Shown here: one piece after another, positions 1-5,209 of the stretch | Layout of the letters: each line of letters starts with the position of its first letter | Position numbering within the stretch: the first letter of the stretch is position 1 | NCBI GenBank assembly: GCA_029065305.1 | Contig: JAIEIQ010000209.1 | Coordinates: 1 to 8,589, forward strand | DNA length: 8,589 bases | Origin: Oscillospiraceae bacterium | GTDB taxonomy: Bacteria > Bacillota > Clostridia > Oscillospirales > Oscillospiraceae | Direction of reading: 5' to 3' | Notes under the pieces: generated by a model | Seen by the model: only the letters and a program-made list of their open reading frames with translations | Database searches by the model: none | Told to the model about the DNA's origin: nothing | Position numbers and translations under genes: made by a program

Positions 1-279
1 ACGCAGATCGCGGACGATACGGCGCAGTCCTTGATTCAAGCGGTCAATGACGTGAACGAAATGGCCGGTATCATCGAGCAGATTTCGGAAGCCAGCAGCA
101 ATCAGGCGGATTCCATCGCTCAGCTCACTGTGGGAATCGACCAGATTTCTAATGTTGTACAGACAAACTCGGCGACCGCAGAGGAAAGTGCGGCGGCAAG
201 CGAAGAGCTGTCCAGTCAGTCACAGCTTATGAAGAATCTGGTAGGAAGGTTTCAGTTGAAGGGCAGCCCTTCAAAATGA
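1..279 (+). CDS. Methyl-accepting chemotaxis protein, C-terminal fragment
   Basis: Reading frame 1 is open from the first base and ends at TGA 277-279, giving the last 92 residues of a longer protein whose start lies outside the window. The residues are a Ser/Ala/Glu/Gln-rich heptad pattern typical of the returning arm of the antiparallel four-helix cytoplasmic signalling domain. The stretch SATAEESAAASEELSSQS is the hallmark C-terminal methylation-helix sequence of chemoreceptors, followed by the common ending LMKNLVGRFQL. In this family the domain binds CheA and CheW at its hairpin tip, which lies upstream and is not visible, and is methylated by CheR on Glu/Gln residues. The tail ends SPSK, so there is no NWETF-type CheR/CheB tether. 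The ligand and membrane topology cannot be inferred. Family assignment is secure. Confidence 0.93.
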   Translation, partial: TQIADDTAQSLIQAVNDVNEMAGIIEQISEASSNQADSIAQLTVGIDQISNVVQTNSATAEESAAASEELSSQSQLMKNLVGRFQLKGSPSK

Positions 280-468
280 TCCTGGCAGGCTGACGTGTTA
301 GGATAGCGTCTGGTTTGATATTTTGCATGGGAGCGTCCAAAATCTATGTGACCCTACAATTAGGTAAGTGTCAAAGTCTTCCGCCTTGCTGGAACTCAAG
401 ACGGTTCAAGGTTCTGGGAACCGGAAAAGAAGAGGAATTCTGTGGAAAGGGCCACAGGCAAAGAACAA
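280..468. other. Non-coding gap after the chemoreceptor gene
   Basis: I find no credible reading frame with a ribosome site here. Small inverted repeats are visible: GGTTC 410-414 with GAACC 418-422, an overlapping CGGTTC 402-407 with GAACCG 418-423, and TGTGG 441-445 with CCACA 452-456. None is followed by a clear T-run. The stretch could be the untranslated tail of the chemoreceptor mRNA, run-off sequence from tRNA-Pro, or a small structured RNA. The sequence alone does not decide. Confidence 0.5.
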
Positions 469-517
469 CCCTACCTAATCCGAACAACTGACAACAGTTT
501 GTTCAGATTGGGTAGGG
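469..517 (-). terminator. Long stem-loop terminator of tRNA-Pro, possibly two-way
   Basis: The left arm 469-490 and right arm 495-517 pair over about 22 positions, with one bulged base and two substitutions (t476/g511-side and c481/t504-side changes that leave G-U-type pairs on one strand). They enclose an ACAA loop at 491-494. Read leftward, the hairpin starts 10 bases past the 3' end of tRNA-Pro and is followed by TTGTTCTTT, a usable U-rich tail, so it is best read as that gene's terminator. Read rightward, the tail is TCGTTCATTTT, so it may also stop transcripts coming from the chemoreceptor gene. The stem is unusually long for a simple intrinsic terminator. Confidence 0.72.
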
Positions 518-527
518 TCGTTCATTT

Positions 528-603
528 TGGTCCGAGTGGGGAGACTCGAACTCCCGGCATCTTGCTCCCAAAGCAAGCGCGCTACCAACTGCGCTACACC
601 CGG
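528..603 (-). tRNA. tRNA-Pro (anticodon UGG)
   Basis: The reverse strand folds as a complete 76-nt cloverleaf with an encoded CCA (528-530). The acceptor arms CCGGGTG (597-603) and CACTCGG (532-538) pair with one G-U, and the discriminator base is A. The anticodon stem CTTGC/GCAAG holds the loop TTTGGGA, which gives anticodon UGG after U33. The T arm is GGGAG-TTCGAGT-CTCCC. The D arm contains AGTTGGTAG. UGG reads proline CCA and, with wobble modification, other CCN codons. A consensus promoter lies about 235 bases upstream at 840-867, and a long hairpin follows at 469-517. Confidence 0.97.
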
Positions 604-669
604 ATATAGAATTTTCAGCTGCGGCTAAGTATGTGAAGTATGCGGCCAGCACCGATTTTCGATCAATAA

Positions 670-694
670 CCGGCGAGGGAGAACACATCGCCGG
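670..694 (-). other. 7-bp hairpin in the tRNA-Pro leader
   Basis: CCGGCGA (670-676) and TCGCCGG (688-694) pair perfectly around an 11-base loop. On the leftward transcript the hairpin lies directly after the tRNA-Pro fragment and about 66 bases before the mature tRNA. No T-run follows (the next bases on that strand are TTATTGATC), so it is not an ordinary intrinsic terminator. It may replace the lost T arm of the fragment or form part of a processing signal. The function is unknown. Confidence 0.45.
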
Positions 695-705
695 CCCGAC
701 CCCAA

Positions 706-742
706 GCCCCCTGCTCCCAAAGCAGGCGCGCTGCCAACTCTG
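706..742 (-). pseudogene. Partial tRNA-Pro sequence (D arm plus anticodon arm)
   Basis: The reverse strand reads GAGTTGGCAGCGCGCC, then TGCTTTGGGAGCA, aligning without gaps to the D and anticodon arms of the intact tRNA-Pro at 557-593, with about seven differences over 37 positions. The anticodon loop TTTGGGA (UGG) is intact. The anticodon stem is CCTGC/GCAGG instead of CTTGC/GCAAG, a compensated change, so the copy derives from a different but once functional proline tRNA rather than from random decay of the neighbour. No matching acceptor stem or T arm is visible on either side, so it cannot be a working tRNA. It lies inside the predicted leader of the intact gene. Confidence 0.7.
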
Positions 743-839
743 ATATATTCGCAAATTAGATTTGTCAGAACCACAATATTTTTCGGGCCCTACTTCTCTT
801 TCTCATATGATCGAACAAACCGGATTTACATAGTATCTT

Positions 840-867
840 ATTATACACATTTTTTTATATCTGTCAA
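840..867 (-). promoter_or_regulatory. Consensus sigma-A promoter for tRNA-Pro
   Basis: On the reverse strand TTGACA (862-867) and TATAAT (840-845) are separated by 16 bases, and both hexamers match the consensus exactly. The bases upstream are AT-rich, as expected for a stable-RNA promoter. The start would be near 833, giving a leader of about 230 nt that contains the tRNA-Pro fragment before the intact tRNA. Confidence 0.8.
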
Positions 868-913
868 ATATAAAAATGCGCATTCAGAGATCCGCTATCT
901 GTGCTATAAAAGA

Positions 914-935
914 CAAAGTTGTCTCTTTAACTTTG
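914..935 (+). promoter_or_regulatory. Candidate operator upstream of the XRE regulator
   Basis: CAAAGTT (914-920) and AACTTTG (929-935) form a perfect 7-bp inverted repeat with 8 bases between the arms. A second overlapping dyad is GACAA/TTGTC (912-923). The right arm overlaps the candidate -35 box of the gene it precedes. XRE-family repressors commonly bind such dyads and regulate themselves, so autoregulation is a reasonable inference but is untested. Confidence 0.5.
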
Positions 936-954
936 GGATGAAAGCAGGTATACT
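927..954 (+). promoter_or_regulatory. Candidate promoter of the XRE regulator
   Basis: TTAACT (927-932) matches TTGACA at four of six positions. After 16 bases, TATACT (949-954) matches TATAAT at five of six. Transcription would begin near 961, about 25 bases before the ATG at 986. If so, an upstream in-frame ATG at 938 lies outside the transcript and is not the start. Confidence 0.5.
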
Positions 955-985
955 GAGAGCATCAAAATTGTTAAGGGGTGATATC

Positions 986-1681
986 ATGAACTCAACAGGA
1001 GCAAAAATTAAAAAGCTGCGAATGTGCGCGAATTTAACCCAGGCGGAGCTTGCCGAAAAGATTGGATGTACGCCAAAATCGATCCAGCGCTATGAAAGTG
1101 ACCGCTGTTATCCCGAAACCCACAATCTGCAAAAAATATCCGAATTTTTTGGTGTTCCCGCGGACTTTCTTCTGGAGTCGGATACCACAATCACGCAGCG
1201 CAGAAGAGCCTCGGGAGAAGGGGTGCATCGCTGGTATTATGAGCGGTATTTGCGGTGCAAGAATACTTACCAAATTGATAGCGGCGCCGAATATTATTGG
1301 ATATATTTGGAGGATGACGGCACGTTTGGAGGACAAAGTCAGTGGGTGGATTGGGCGGATACGGACAGGCGGATTGAGGTCAGAAAGCTTCGCCGTGTCA
1401 TTCCCGAAAGCGCCATCAGAGTCTGTACAGACGTCTATGGACCTCCTATGATAATCAATAATGAGTTAGAAGTTGGGCTTTTCTGCGTTTTTGGCGGTCA
1501 TGCGATTATAAAAACAGACATCTGCAAAAAGTACCTTCCAGAATTTTACGAGGACTACACAGGACCCAGTCCAGAGCTGAAAAACGCGCAGTATGCTTTT
1601 CAGGCGGAGATAATCCCGCGTTCCCAAGAAAAAAGCGCCCGCCGACAGGATTTTCTCCTATTTGCGCCGGACAAGCTGTAG
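986..1681 (+). CDS. XRE-family transcriptional regulator with unknown C-terminal domain
   Basis: This encodes a 231-residue protein. I start it at ATG 986 because AAGGGGTG (973-980) sits 5 bases upstream; the in-frame ATG at 938 has no ribosome site and precedes the likely -10 box. Residues about 7-60 form a lambda-repressor-type helix-turn-helix: IKKLRMCANLTQAELAEKIG, then a recognition helix around TPKSIQRYESDRCYPE, then LQKISEFFGVPADFLL. The remaining 170 residues, rich in Tyr, Trp and Asp, match no domain I can name; they have no transmembrane segment and no LexA-type Ser-Lys protease motif that I can see. It is probably a DNA-binding repressor controlling itself through the dyad at 914-935. 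Its GC content is well below that of the genes that follow (one sampled row is about 45 percent against about 77 percent in the ParB gene), which could mark a transferred segment. Confidence 0.85.
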   Translation: MNSTGAKIKKLRMCANLTQAELAEKIGCTPKSIQRYESDRCYPETHNLQKISEFFGVPADFLLESDTTITQRRRASGEGVHRWYYERYLRCKNTYQIDSGAEYYWIYLEDDGTFGGQSQWVDWADTDRRIEVRKLRRVIPESAIRVCTDVYGPPMIINNELEVGLFCVFGGHAIIKTDICKKYLPEFYEDYTGPSPELKNAQYAFQAEIIPRSQEKSARRQDFLLFAPDKL

Positions 1682-1716
1682 AATATGGGAAATGTCACGC
1701 GGAAAGGGGAGGGCCT

Positions 1717-2535
1717 ATGGAAGGAAAATCGCTCTATCAGTCCGGGCGCATCCACCAGATCCCCATCGAGCGCATAGTCCCCAACCCCCGCCAGCCCCGG
1801 AAAATCTTCGAGGAACAGGCCCTGCGGGAGCTGGCCGACTCCATCCGGCAGTACGGCCTGCTCCAGCCCGTCAGCGTCCAGCGGTCGGGGACGGGCTACG
1901 TGCTGGTGGCCGGGGAGCGGCGGCTGCGGGCCGCGGCCCTGGCGGGACTGCGGCGGATCCCCTGTATTCTGGTCCGGGCCGGCGAGCAGGAGAGCGCCCT
2001 GCTGGCCCTGGTGGAGAATTTACAGCGGCGGGACCTCCACTACATGGAGGAGGCCGCCGCCATCGCCCGGCTCATGGGCGAGTACGGCCTCAGCCAGGAG
2101 GAGACGGCCCGGCGGCTGGGCCGGTCCCAGCCTGCGGTGGCCAACAAGCTGCGGCTGCTGCGGCTGAGCGAGGGGTGCGTGGAGCGGCTGCGGCGGTACG
2201 AGCTGACGGAGCGCCACGCCCGGGCTCTGCTGCGGCTGGAGGGGGAGGACGCCCGGCTGGCGGCAGCGGAGCACATCGGCGAGGCCCACCTGACTGTGGC
2301 GGCGGCGGAGGCGTACATCGAGGAGCTGCTGACCCAAAAGCAGCGGGAGCCTCCCCGGCGTCCCCCCACGTACATCATCAAGGACATCCGCCTGTTTCTC
2401 AACAGCATCACCCGGAGCATGGACGTTATGCGTCTGGCGGGGGTGGACGCGAAGCTGGAGAAAACAGAGAGCGAGGAGACCATCACCCTGACCATCGAGA
2501 TCCCCAAGCTTCCCAAGAAGAGGGCGGCGGGCTGA
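1717..2535 (+). CDS. ParB/Noc-family DNA-binding protein
   Basis: This 272-residue protein begins at ATG 1717 after a strong AAAGGGGAGGG site. It has the ParB order of motifs: the N-terminal domain starts with IPIERIVPNPRQPRK (about 16-29), the CTP-binding GERRLRAA box is at 66-73, ENLQRRDL is at 100-107, and a helix-turn-helix spans about 125-150 (LSQEETARRLGRSQPAVANK). The C-terminal part (about 219-265) is probably the dimerisation region. ParB and Noc proteins are CTP-dependent DNA clamps that load at parS or NBS sites, for chromosome segregation or to keep division away from the nucleoid. No parA/soj gene is adjacent, and I see no clear parS or NBS site. I cannot separate Spo0J-type from Noc-type by eye, and a membrane-targeting helix typical of Noc is not obvious. 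The stop codon lies in the loop of its own terminator. Confidence 0.9.
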   Translation: MEGKSLYQSGRIHQIPIERIVPNPRQPRKIFEEQALRELADSIRQYGLLQPVSVQRSGTGYVLVAGERRLRAAALAGLRRIPCILVRAGEQESALLALVENLQRRDLHYMEEAAAIARLMGEYGLSQEETARRLGRSQPAVANKLRLLRLSEGCVERLRRYELTERHARALLRLEGEDARLAAAEHIGEAHLTVAAAEAYIEELLTQKQREPPRRPPTYIIKDIRLFLNSITRSMDVMRLAGVDAKLEKTESEETITLTIEIPKLPKKRAAG

Positions 2536-2550
2536 GGCCCGCCGCCCTCT
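2519..2550 (+). terminator. Terminator hairpin of the ParB-family gene
   Basis: The arms 2519-2532 and 2537-2550 (GCCCGCCGCCCTCT) form a perfect 14-bp GC-rich stem with a TGAG loop. The loop holds the TGA stop codon of the ParB gene, so its last codons are encoded in the left arm. Only TTT follows before CG, so the U-tail is short. Even so, the stem strength and the separate promoter of the next gene support termination here. Confidence 0.78.
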
Positions 2551-2563
2551 TTCGCCGCAGGGC

Positions 2564-2592
2564 TTGCTATTTTCCGAAAGGGCTCGTATAAT
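2564..2592 (+). promoter_or_regulatory. Promoter of the MATE gene
   Basis: TTGCTA (2564-2569), a 17-base spacer and a perfect TATAAT (2587-2592) form a sigma-A-type promoter between the ParB terminator and the MATE start. The expected start near 2599 leaves a leader of about 33 bases with the ribosome site GGAGGAGGG at 2616-2624. Confidence 0.7.
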
Positions 2593-2631
2593 GGGACCCG
2601 GTATACAAGATGGCCGGAGGAGGGATCGCCT

Positions 2632-4041
2632 ATGAGAGAGAAAACCGTCATGCGCCTGGACAGCGCCTCGGAAATGACCTTGACCCAGCAGATCCGATGG
2701 GTGGCGCGGCTGACCGTGCCGGCCATCCTGGCGGAGATCACCTCCATCGCCATGCAGTACATCGACGCGGCCATGGTGGGCTCCCTGGGGGAGCGGGCCA
2801 GCGCCGCCATCGGCCTGGTGTCCAGCTCCACCTGGCTGCTGGGGGGACTGAGCATCTCCCTGGCTACGGGCTTCTCCGTCCAGGTGGCCCACCTCACCGG
2901 CGCGGGCCGGGACGCCGAGGCCCGGAACGTCCTCCGGCAGGCCCTGCTGGCGGCGCTGGCCTGCGGCTTTCTGCTGGCGCTGGCGGGGGCGGGGCTCAGC
3001 GGCCCCCTGCCCCGGGCCCTGGGCGGCGCGGCGGACGTGTGCCCCGACGCCTCCCGGTATTTTCTCATCTACGCCCTGGCCCTGCCCGCCAGCCAGCTGC
3101 GGCAGCTGTCCGGCAGTATGCTCCAGTGCAGCGGCGATATGCGCACCCCCTCCCTCCTCAACGCCGCCATGTGCGGCCTGGACGTGGTATTCAACGGCCT
3201 CCTCATTTTCCCCTCCCAGTCCGTGGAGCTGTGGGGAACGGCCCTGACGCTCCCCGGCGCGGGGCTGGGGGTGGCGGGAGCGGCCCTGGGAACGGCTCTG
3301 GCGGAGTATGTGACGGCTGGGCTGATGGTCTGGGCGGTCTGCGTCCGCTCCCCCCGGCTGCGCCTGACCGGCGGCGGCAGCTGGCGGCTCCAGGCCCCCT
3401 GTCTGCGCACGGCCCTGCGGGTGGCCCTGCCCATGGCCCTGGAGCACTCGGTGCTGTGCAGCGCCCAGGTGGCCTCCACCGCCATCGTGGCCCCCCTGGG
3501 CACCGTGGCGGTCGCCGCCAACTCCCTGGCGGTGACGGCGGAGAGCCTGTGCTACGCCCCGGGCTACGGCCTGTCCTCCGCGGCCACCGCCCTGGTGGGC
3601 CAGAGCCTGGGGGCCGGGCGGAAGGACCTGGCCAGGCGCTTCGCCGGCATCGCGGTATGGATGGGGGTGGCCATCATGAGCGCCATGGGGGTGCTGATGT
3701 TCGTCCTCGCGCCCTGGATGTTCTCCCTGCTCACGCCGGCGGCGGCGGTGCGGGAGCTGGGGGCGTCGGTGCTGCGGATCGAGGCCTTTGCCGAGCCCCT
3801 CTTCGCAGTGTCCATTGTCGCCGCCGGCGCCATGCGTGGGGCGGGGGACACGCTGGTCCCCAGCGTTTTAAATCTGGTGAGCATGTGGGGGGTGCGGATC
3901 ACGGCGGCGGCGCTGCTGGCCCCCCGGTTTGGCCTGGCGGGGGTGTGGTGCGCCATGTGCGGGGAGCTGTGCGTCAGAGGCTGTCTCTTCCTCATCCGCC
4001 TCCTGCGAGGGAAGTGGCTGGAGCGGCGGATGATGGGCTAG
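2632..4041 (+). CDS. MATE-family multidrug/cation efflux transporter
   Basis: This 469-residue integral membrane protein has the usual length of the MATE (multidrug and toxin extrusion) family, with about twelve hydrophobic segments in two homologous halves. Family signatures are visible: an N-terminal helix around VPAILAEITSIAMQYIDAAM with MVGSLG following (about 29-53), MLQCSGDMRTP (163-173), LVGQSLGAGR (321-330) and MRGAGDTLVP (401-410). MATE proteins export organic cations and drugs in exchange for Na+ or H+; neither substrate nor coupling ion can be read here. ATG 2632 is chosen because GGAGGAGGG ends 7 bases upstream; Met7 at 2650 is less well placed. The gene appears to be a single unit with its own promoter, and no dedicated regulator adjoins it. 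Confidence 0.93.
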   Translation: MREKTVMRLDSASEMTLTQQIRWVARLTVPAILAEITSIAMQYIDAAMVGSLGERASAAIGLVSSSTWLLGGLSISLATGFSVQVAHLTGAGRDAEARNVLRQALLAALACGFLLALAGAGLSGPLPRALGGAADVCPDASRYFLIYALALPASQLRQLSGSMLQCSGDMRTPSLLNAAMCGLDVVFNGLLIFPSQSVELWGTALTLPGAGLGVAGAALGTALAEYVTAGLMVWAVCVRSPRLRLTGGGSWRLQAPCLRTALRVALPMALEHSVLCSAQVASTAIVAPLGTVAVAANSLAVTAESLCYAPGYGLSSAATALVGQSLGAGRKDLARRFAGIAVWMGVAIMSAMGVLMFVLAPWMFSLLTPAAAVRELGASVLRIEAFAEPLFAVSIVAAGAMRGAGDTLVPSVLNLVSMWGVRITAAALLAPRFGLAGVWCAMCGELCVRGCLFLIRLLRGKWLERRMMG

Positions 4042-4058
4042 GCCCACTCCGCCGGAGG

Positions 4059-4080
4059 GAAAATTTTCAGAGAAATTTTC
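4059..4080 (+). promoter_or_regulatory. AT-rich inverted repeat upstream of the tRNA-Ala promoter
   Basis: GAAAATTT (4059-4066) and AAATTTTC (4073-4080) form a perfect 8-bp inverted repeat with a 6-base loop, ending 11 bases before the -35 box of the tRNA-Ala promoter. The A and T tracts in this position suggest an UP element for a strong stable-RNA promoter. A weak terminator for the MATE gene is an alternative reading. Confidence 0.45.
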
Positions 4081-4091
4081 AATAAAAACAC

Positions 4092-4120
4092 TTGACATTT
4101 CCTGCGGCTTGTTTTATAAT
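4092..4120 (+). promoter_or_regulatory. Perfect consensus promoter of tRNA-Ala
   Basis: TTGACA (4092-4097), a 17-base spacer and TATAAT (4115-4120) match the sigma-A consensus at every position. Transcription would begin near 4127, leaving about 69 bases of leader to be removed by RNase P before the mature tRNA at 4196. Confidence 0.87.
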
Positions 4121-4195
4121 GAGCCCTGTTGAGCACGCCGGTGCGAAACATCCCAAGTGGTAAGAAAAATTGAATAAACGCTCTTTTCCGTATCT

Positions 4196-4271
<76 letters not shown>

Positions 4272-4294
4272 TCTCAAGGGAAAGAGCTTTATTA

Positions 4295-4323
4295 CCCGCC
4301 GCATTTCTGCGGCGGGTTTCTTT
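4295..4323 (+). terminator. Intrinsic terminator of tRNA-Ala
   Basis: CCCGCCGCA (4295-4303) and TGCGGCGGG (4308-4316) form a perfect 9-bp stem with a TTTC loop, followed by TTTCTTT (4317-4323). It is a textbook rightward terminator 24 bases after the tRNA. Confidence 0.88.
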
Positions 4324-4325
4324 AT

Positions 4326-4352
4326 GCCGTGACGCCTCCTTTCTGTCACGGC
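4326..4352 (-). terminator. Hairpin at the end of the nuclease gene
   Basis: GCCGTGAC (4326-4333) and GTCACGGC (4345-4352) form an 8-bp stem with an 11-base loop, overlapping the stop codon of the leftward nuclease gene (4346-4348). On that strand the following bases are ATAAAG, so there is no U-tail. It may act with the neighbouring tRNA-Ala terminator stem to end or protect the nuclease mRNA. The call is tentative. Confidence 0.45.
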
Positions 4353-5209
4353 TTACACTTCCCGCAGGGCTCGTACCCCTTCTTCACCAGCTCGCCCCGC
4401 CCGCCGGTAAACTTCTCCCGGTTCCCCTCGCTGATGGACGCCGCGCCGGAGCAGTCGGGCAGGTGGAACTTCTTAGAGCTGGTGTTGAGAATGTATGTAA
4501 CCTCCTGGGAGGCCGGGCCTGTTTCCCCCTCCAGCCAGCTCTCCCCGGTGGCGTAGTCGATGACCACCCCGGGCTGGCAGTTGTAGACATAGACGTCGAA
4601 GCAGATGCTCTCGCCCCTGTCCTCCACGCTCAGCGCCTCCATCCGCACGCCCTGGGCCACCAGATCCTCCCCGCTGTAGAAGGGCGTCACCCGGTACAGC
4701 ACATGCTGCTCCGTCTCCTTCACATAGTCCGCCACCAGGTTCTCAAAGGGCAGCATCCCGTCCACATTCATATACCGGGTCCCTGTAATGAGATTGCTCT
4801 TGTTGGCGTTCTCCCCCGTGAGCTGAAACCCGATCAGGTGGCACCGGTTGTAGAGGTACTTCCCCTCCACGCAGTCATATTTCACCGTCTGCCACCCGCT
4901 GGGCTTCACGGACCCGATGCTCCCCCGGTCCTCCGTGGGCATCAGATCCATCCCCACGCAGGCGTAGGCCGTGTGGCACCGCCCCAGATCGTCCAGAGGG
5001 CTGTAGCTCTCAAAGGAGTTGGTGGTAAACTCCGACTCCTCAAAATCCGGCCGGTTGTCCCCGATGACCACATAGGGCTCCCCGGAAAACGCCGGGATAT
5101 TATCCAGATAGACTGCCTCGGAGGAGGCAGTTCCCTGGATCTCCACCGAGCACCCCGCCATCACCAGCGCCAGCAGTACCGCCAGCAGGCTGCTTCCCAC
5201 TCTCATCAT
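4346..5209 (-). CDS. Lipoprotein DNA/RNA non-specific endonuclease
   Basis: This 287-residue protein has a lipoprotein signal peptide (hydrophobic core about 8-17, lipobox MAGC with Cys20), so it is probably anchored outside the membrane. Residues about 40-225 match the DNA/RNA non-specific endonuclease family of secreted streptococcal and clostridial nucleases, with the active-site segment LYNRCHLIGFQL (119-130), then ENANKSNLITGTRYMN (133-148). His124 corresponds to the general base of the family's DRGH-type motif and Asn residues just after it are candidate metal ligands; here Asn-Arg-Cys-His replaces Asp-Arg-Gly-His. A C-terminal segment (about 238-287) has His249, Cys253, Cys282 and Cys285 in a FHLPDC...PCGKC arrangement resembling a small metal-binding or Ada-like module. 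Its ATG overlaps the stop of the upstream gene (ATGA). The roles usual for such enzymes are extracellular nucleic-acid degradation, DNA uptake or DNA scavenging; which applies is unknown. Confidence 0.88.
   Translation of the reverse strand: MMRVGSSLLAVLLALVMAGCSVEIQGTASSEAVYLDNIPAFSGEPYVVIGDNRPDFEESEFTTNSFESYSPLDDLGRCHTAYACVGMDLMPTEDRGSIGSVKPSGWQTVKYDCVEGKYLYNRCHLIGFQLTGENANKSNLITGTRYMNVDGMLPFENLVADYVKETEQHVLYRVTPFYSGEDLVAQGVRMEALSVEDRGESICFDVYVYNCQPGVVIDYATGESWLEGETGPASQEVTYILNTSSKKFHLPDCSGAASISEGNREKFTGGRGELVKKGYEPCGKCKP

Larger units (their letters stand above)
604..937. other. Regulatory gap between tRNA-Pro and the XRE gene
   Basis: No protein gene is supported in these 334 bases. They hold the long leader of the leftward tRNA-Pro transcript, including a hairpin (670-694) and a tRNA-Pro fragment (706-742), its promoter (840-867), and the start of the rightward regulator promoter and operator (914-954). 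The segment is AT-rich from about 750 to 930. A leftward open frame across 503-754 is a tRNA read-through artefact. Confidence 0.7.

Noticed and set aside
503..754. Leftward 83-residue open frame across tRNA-Pro and its leader
   Set aside because: It is a translation of the tRNA gene itself (the typical SGCSAVGSALALG / CREFESPHSDQ pattern) and has no ribosome site.
938..985. Earlier ATG start for the XRE regulator
   Set aside because: It has no ribosome site, overlaps the likely -10 box, and adds 16 residues outside the helix-turn-helix domain.
1662..1684. Promoter for the ParB gene at the end of the XRE gene (TAGAAT 1679-1684)
   Set aside because: The -10-like box is acceptable, but no -35 box lies at a workable distance; the nearest TTGCGC leaves only 11 bases.
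1690..1708. parS-like sequence AATGTCACGCGGAAAG just before the ParB gene
   Set aside because: Only about 9 of 16 positions fit the parS consensus and it is not palindromic, so it could easily be chance.
2020..3447. Long leftward open frames opposite the ParB and MATE genes
   Set aside because: They have low-complexity Gln/Gly/Ala/Pro/Arg composition from reading GC-rich genes on the wrong strand, with no domain; the rightward genes have clear families.
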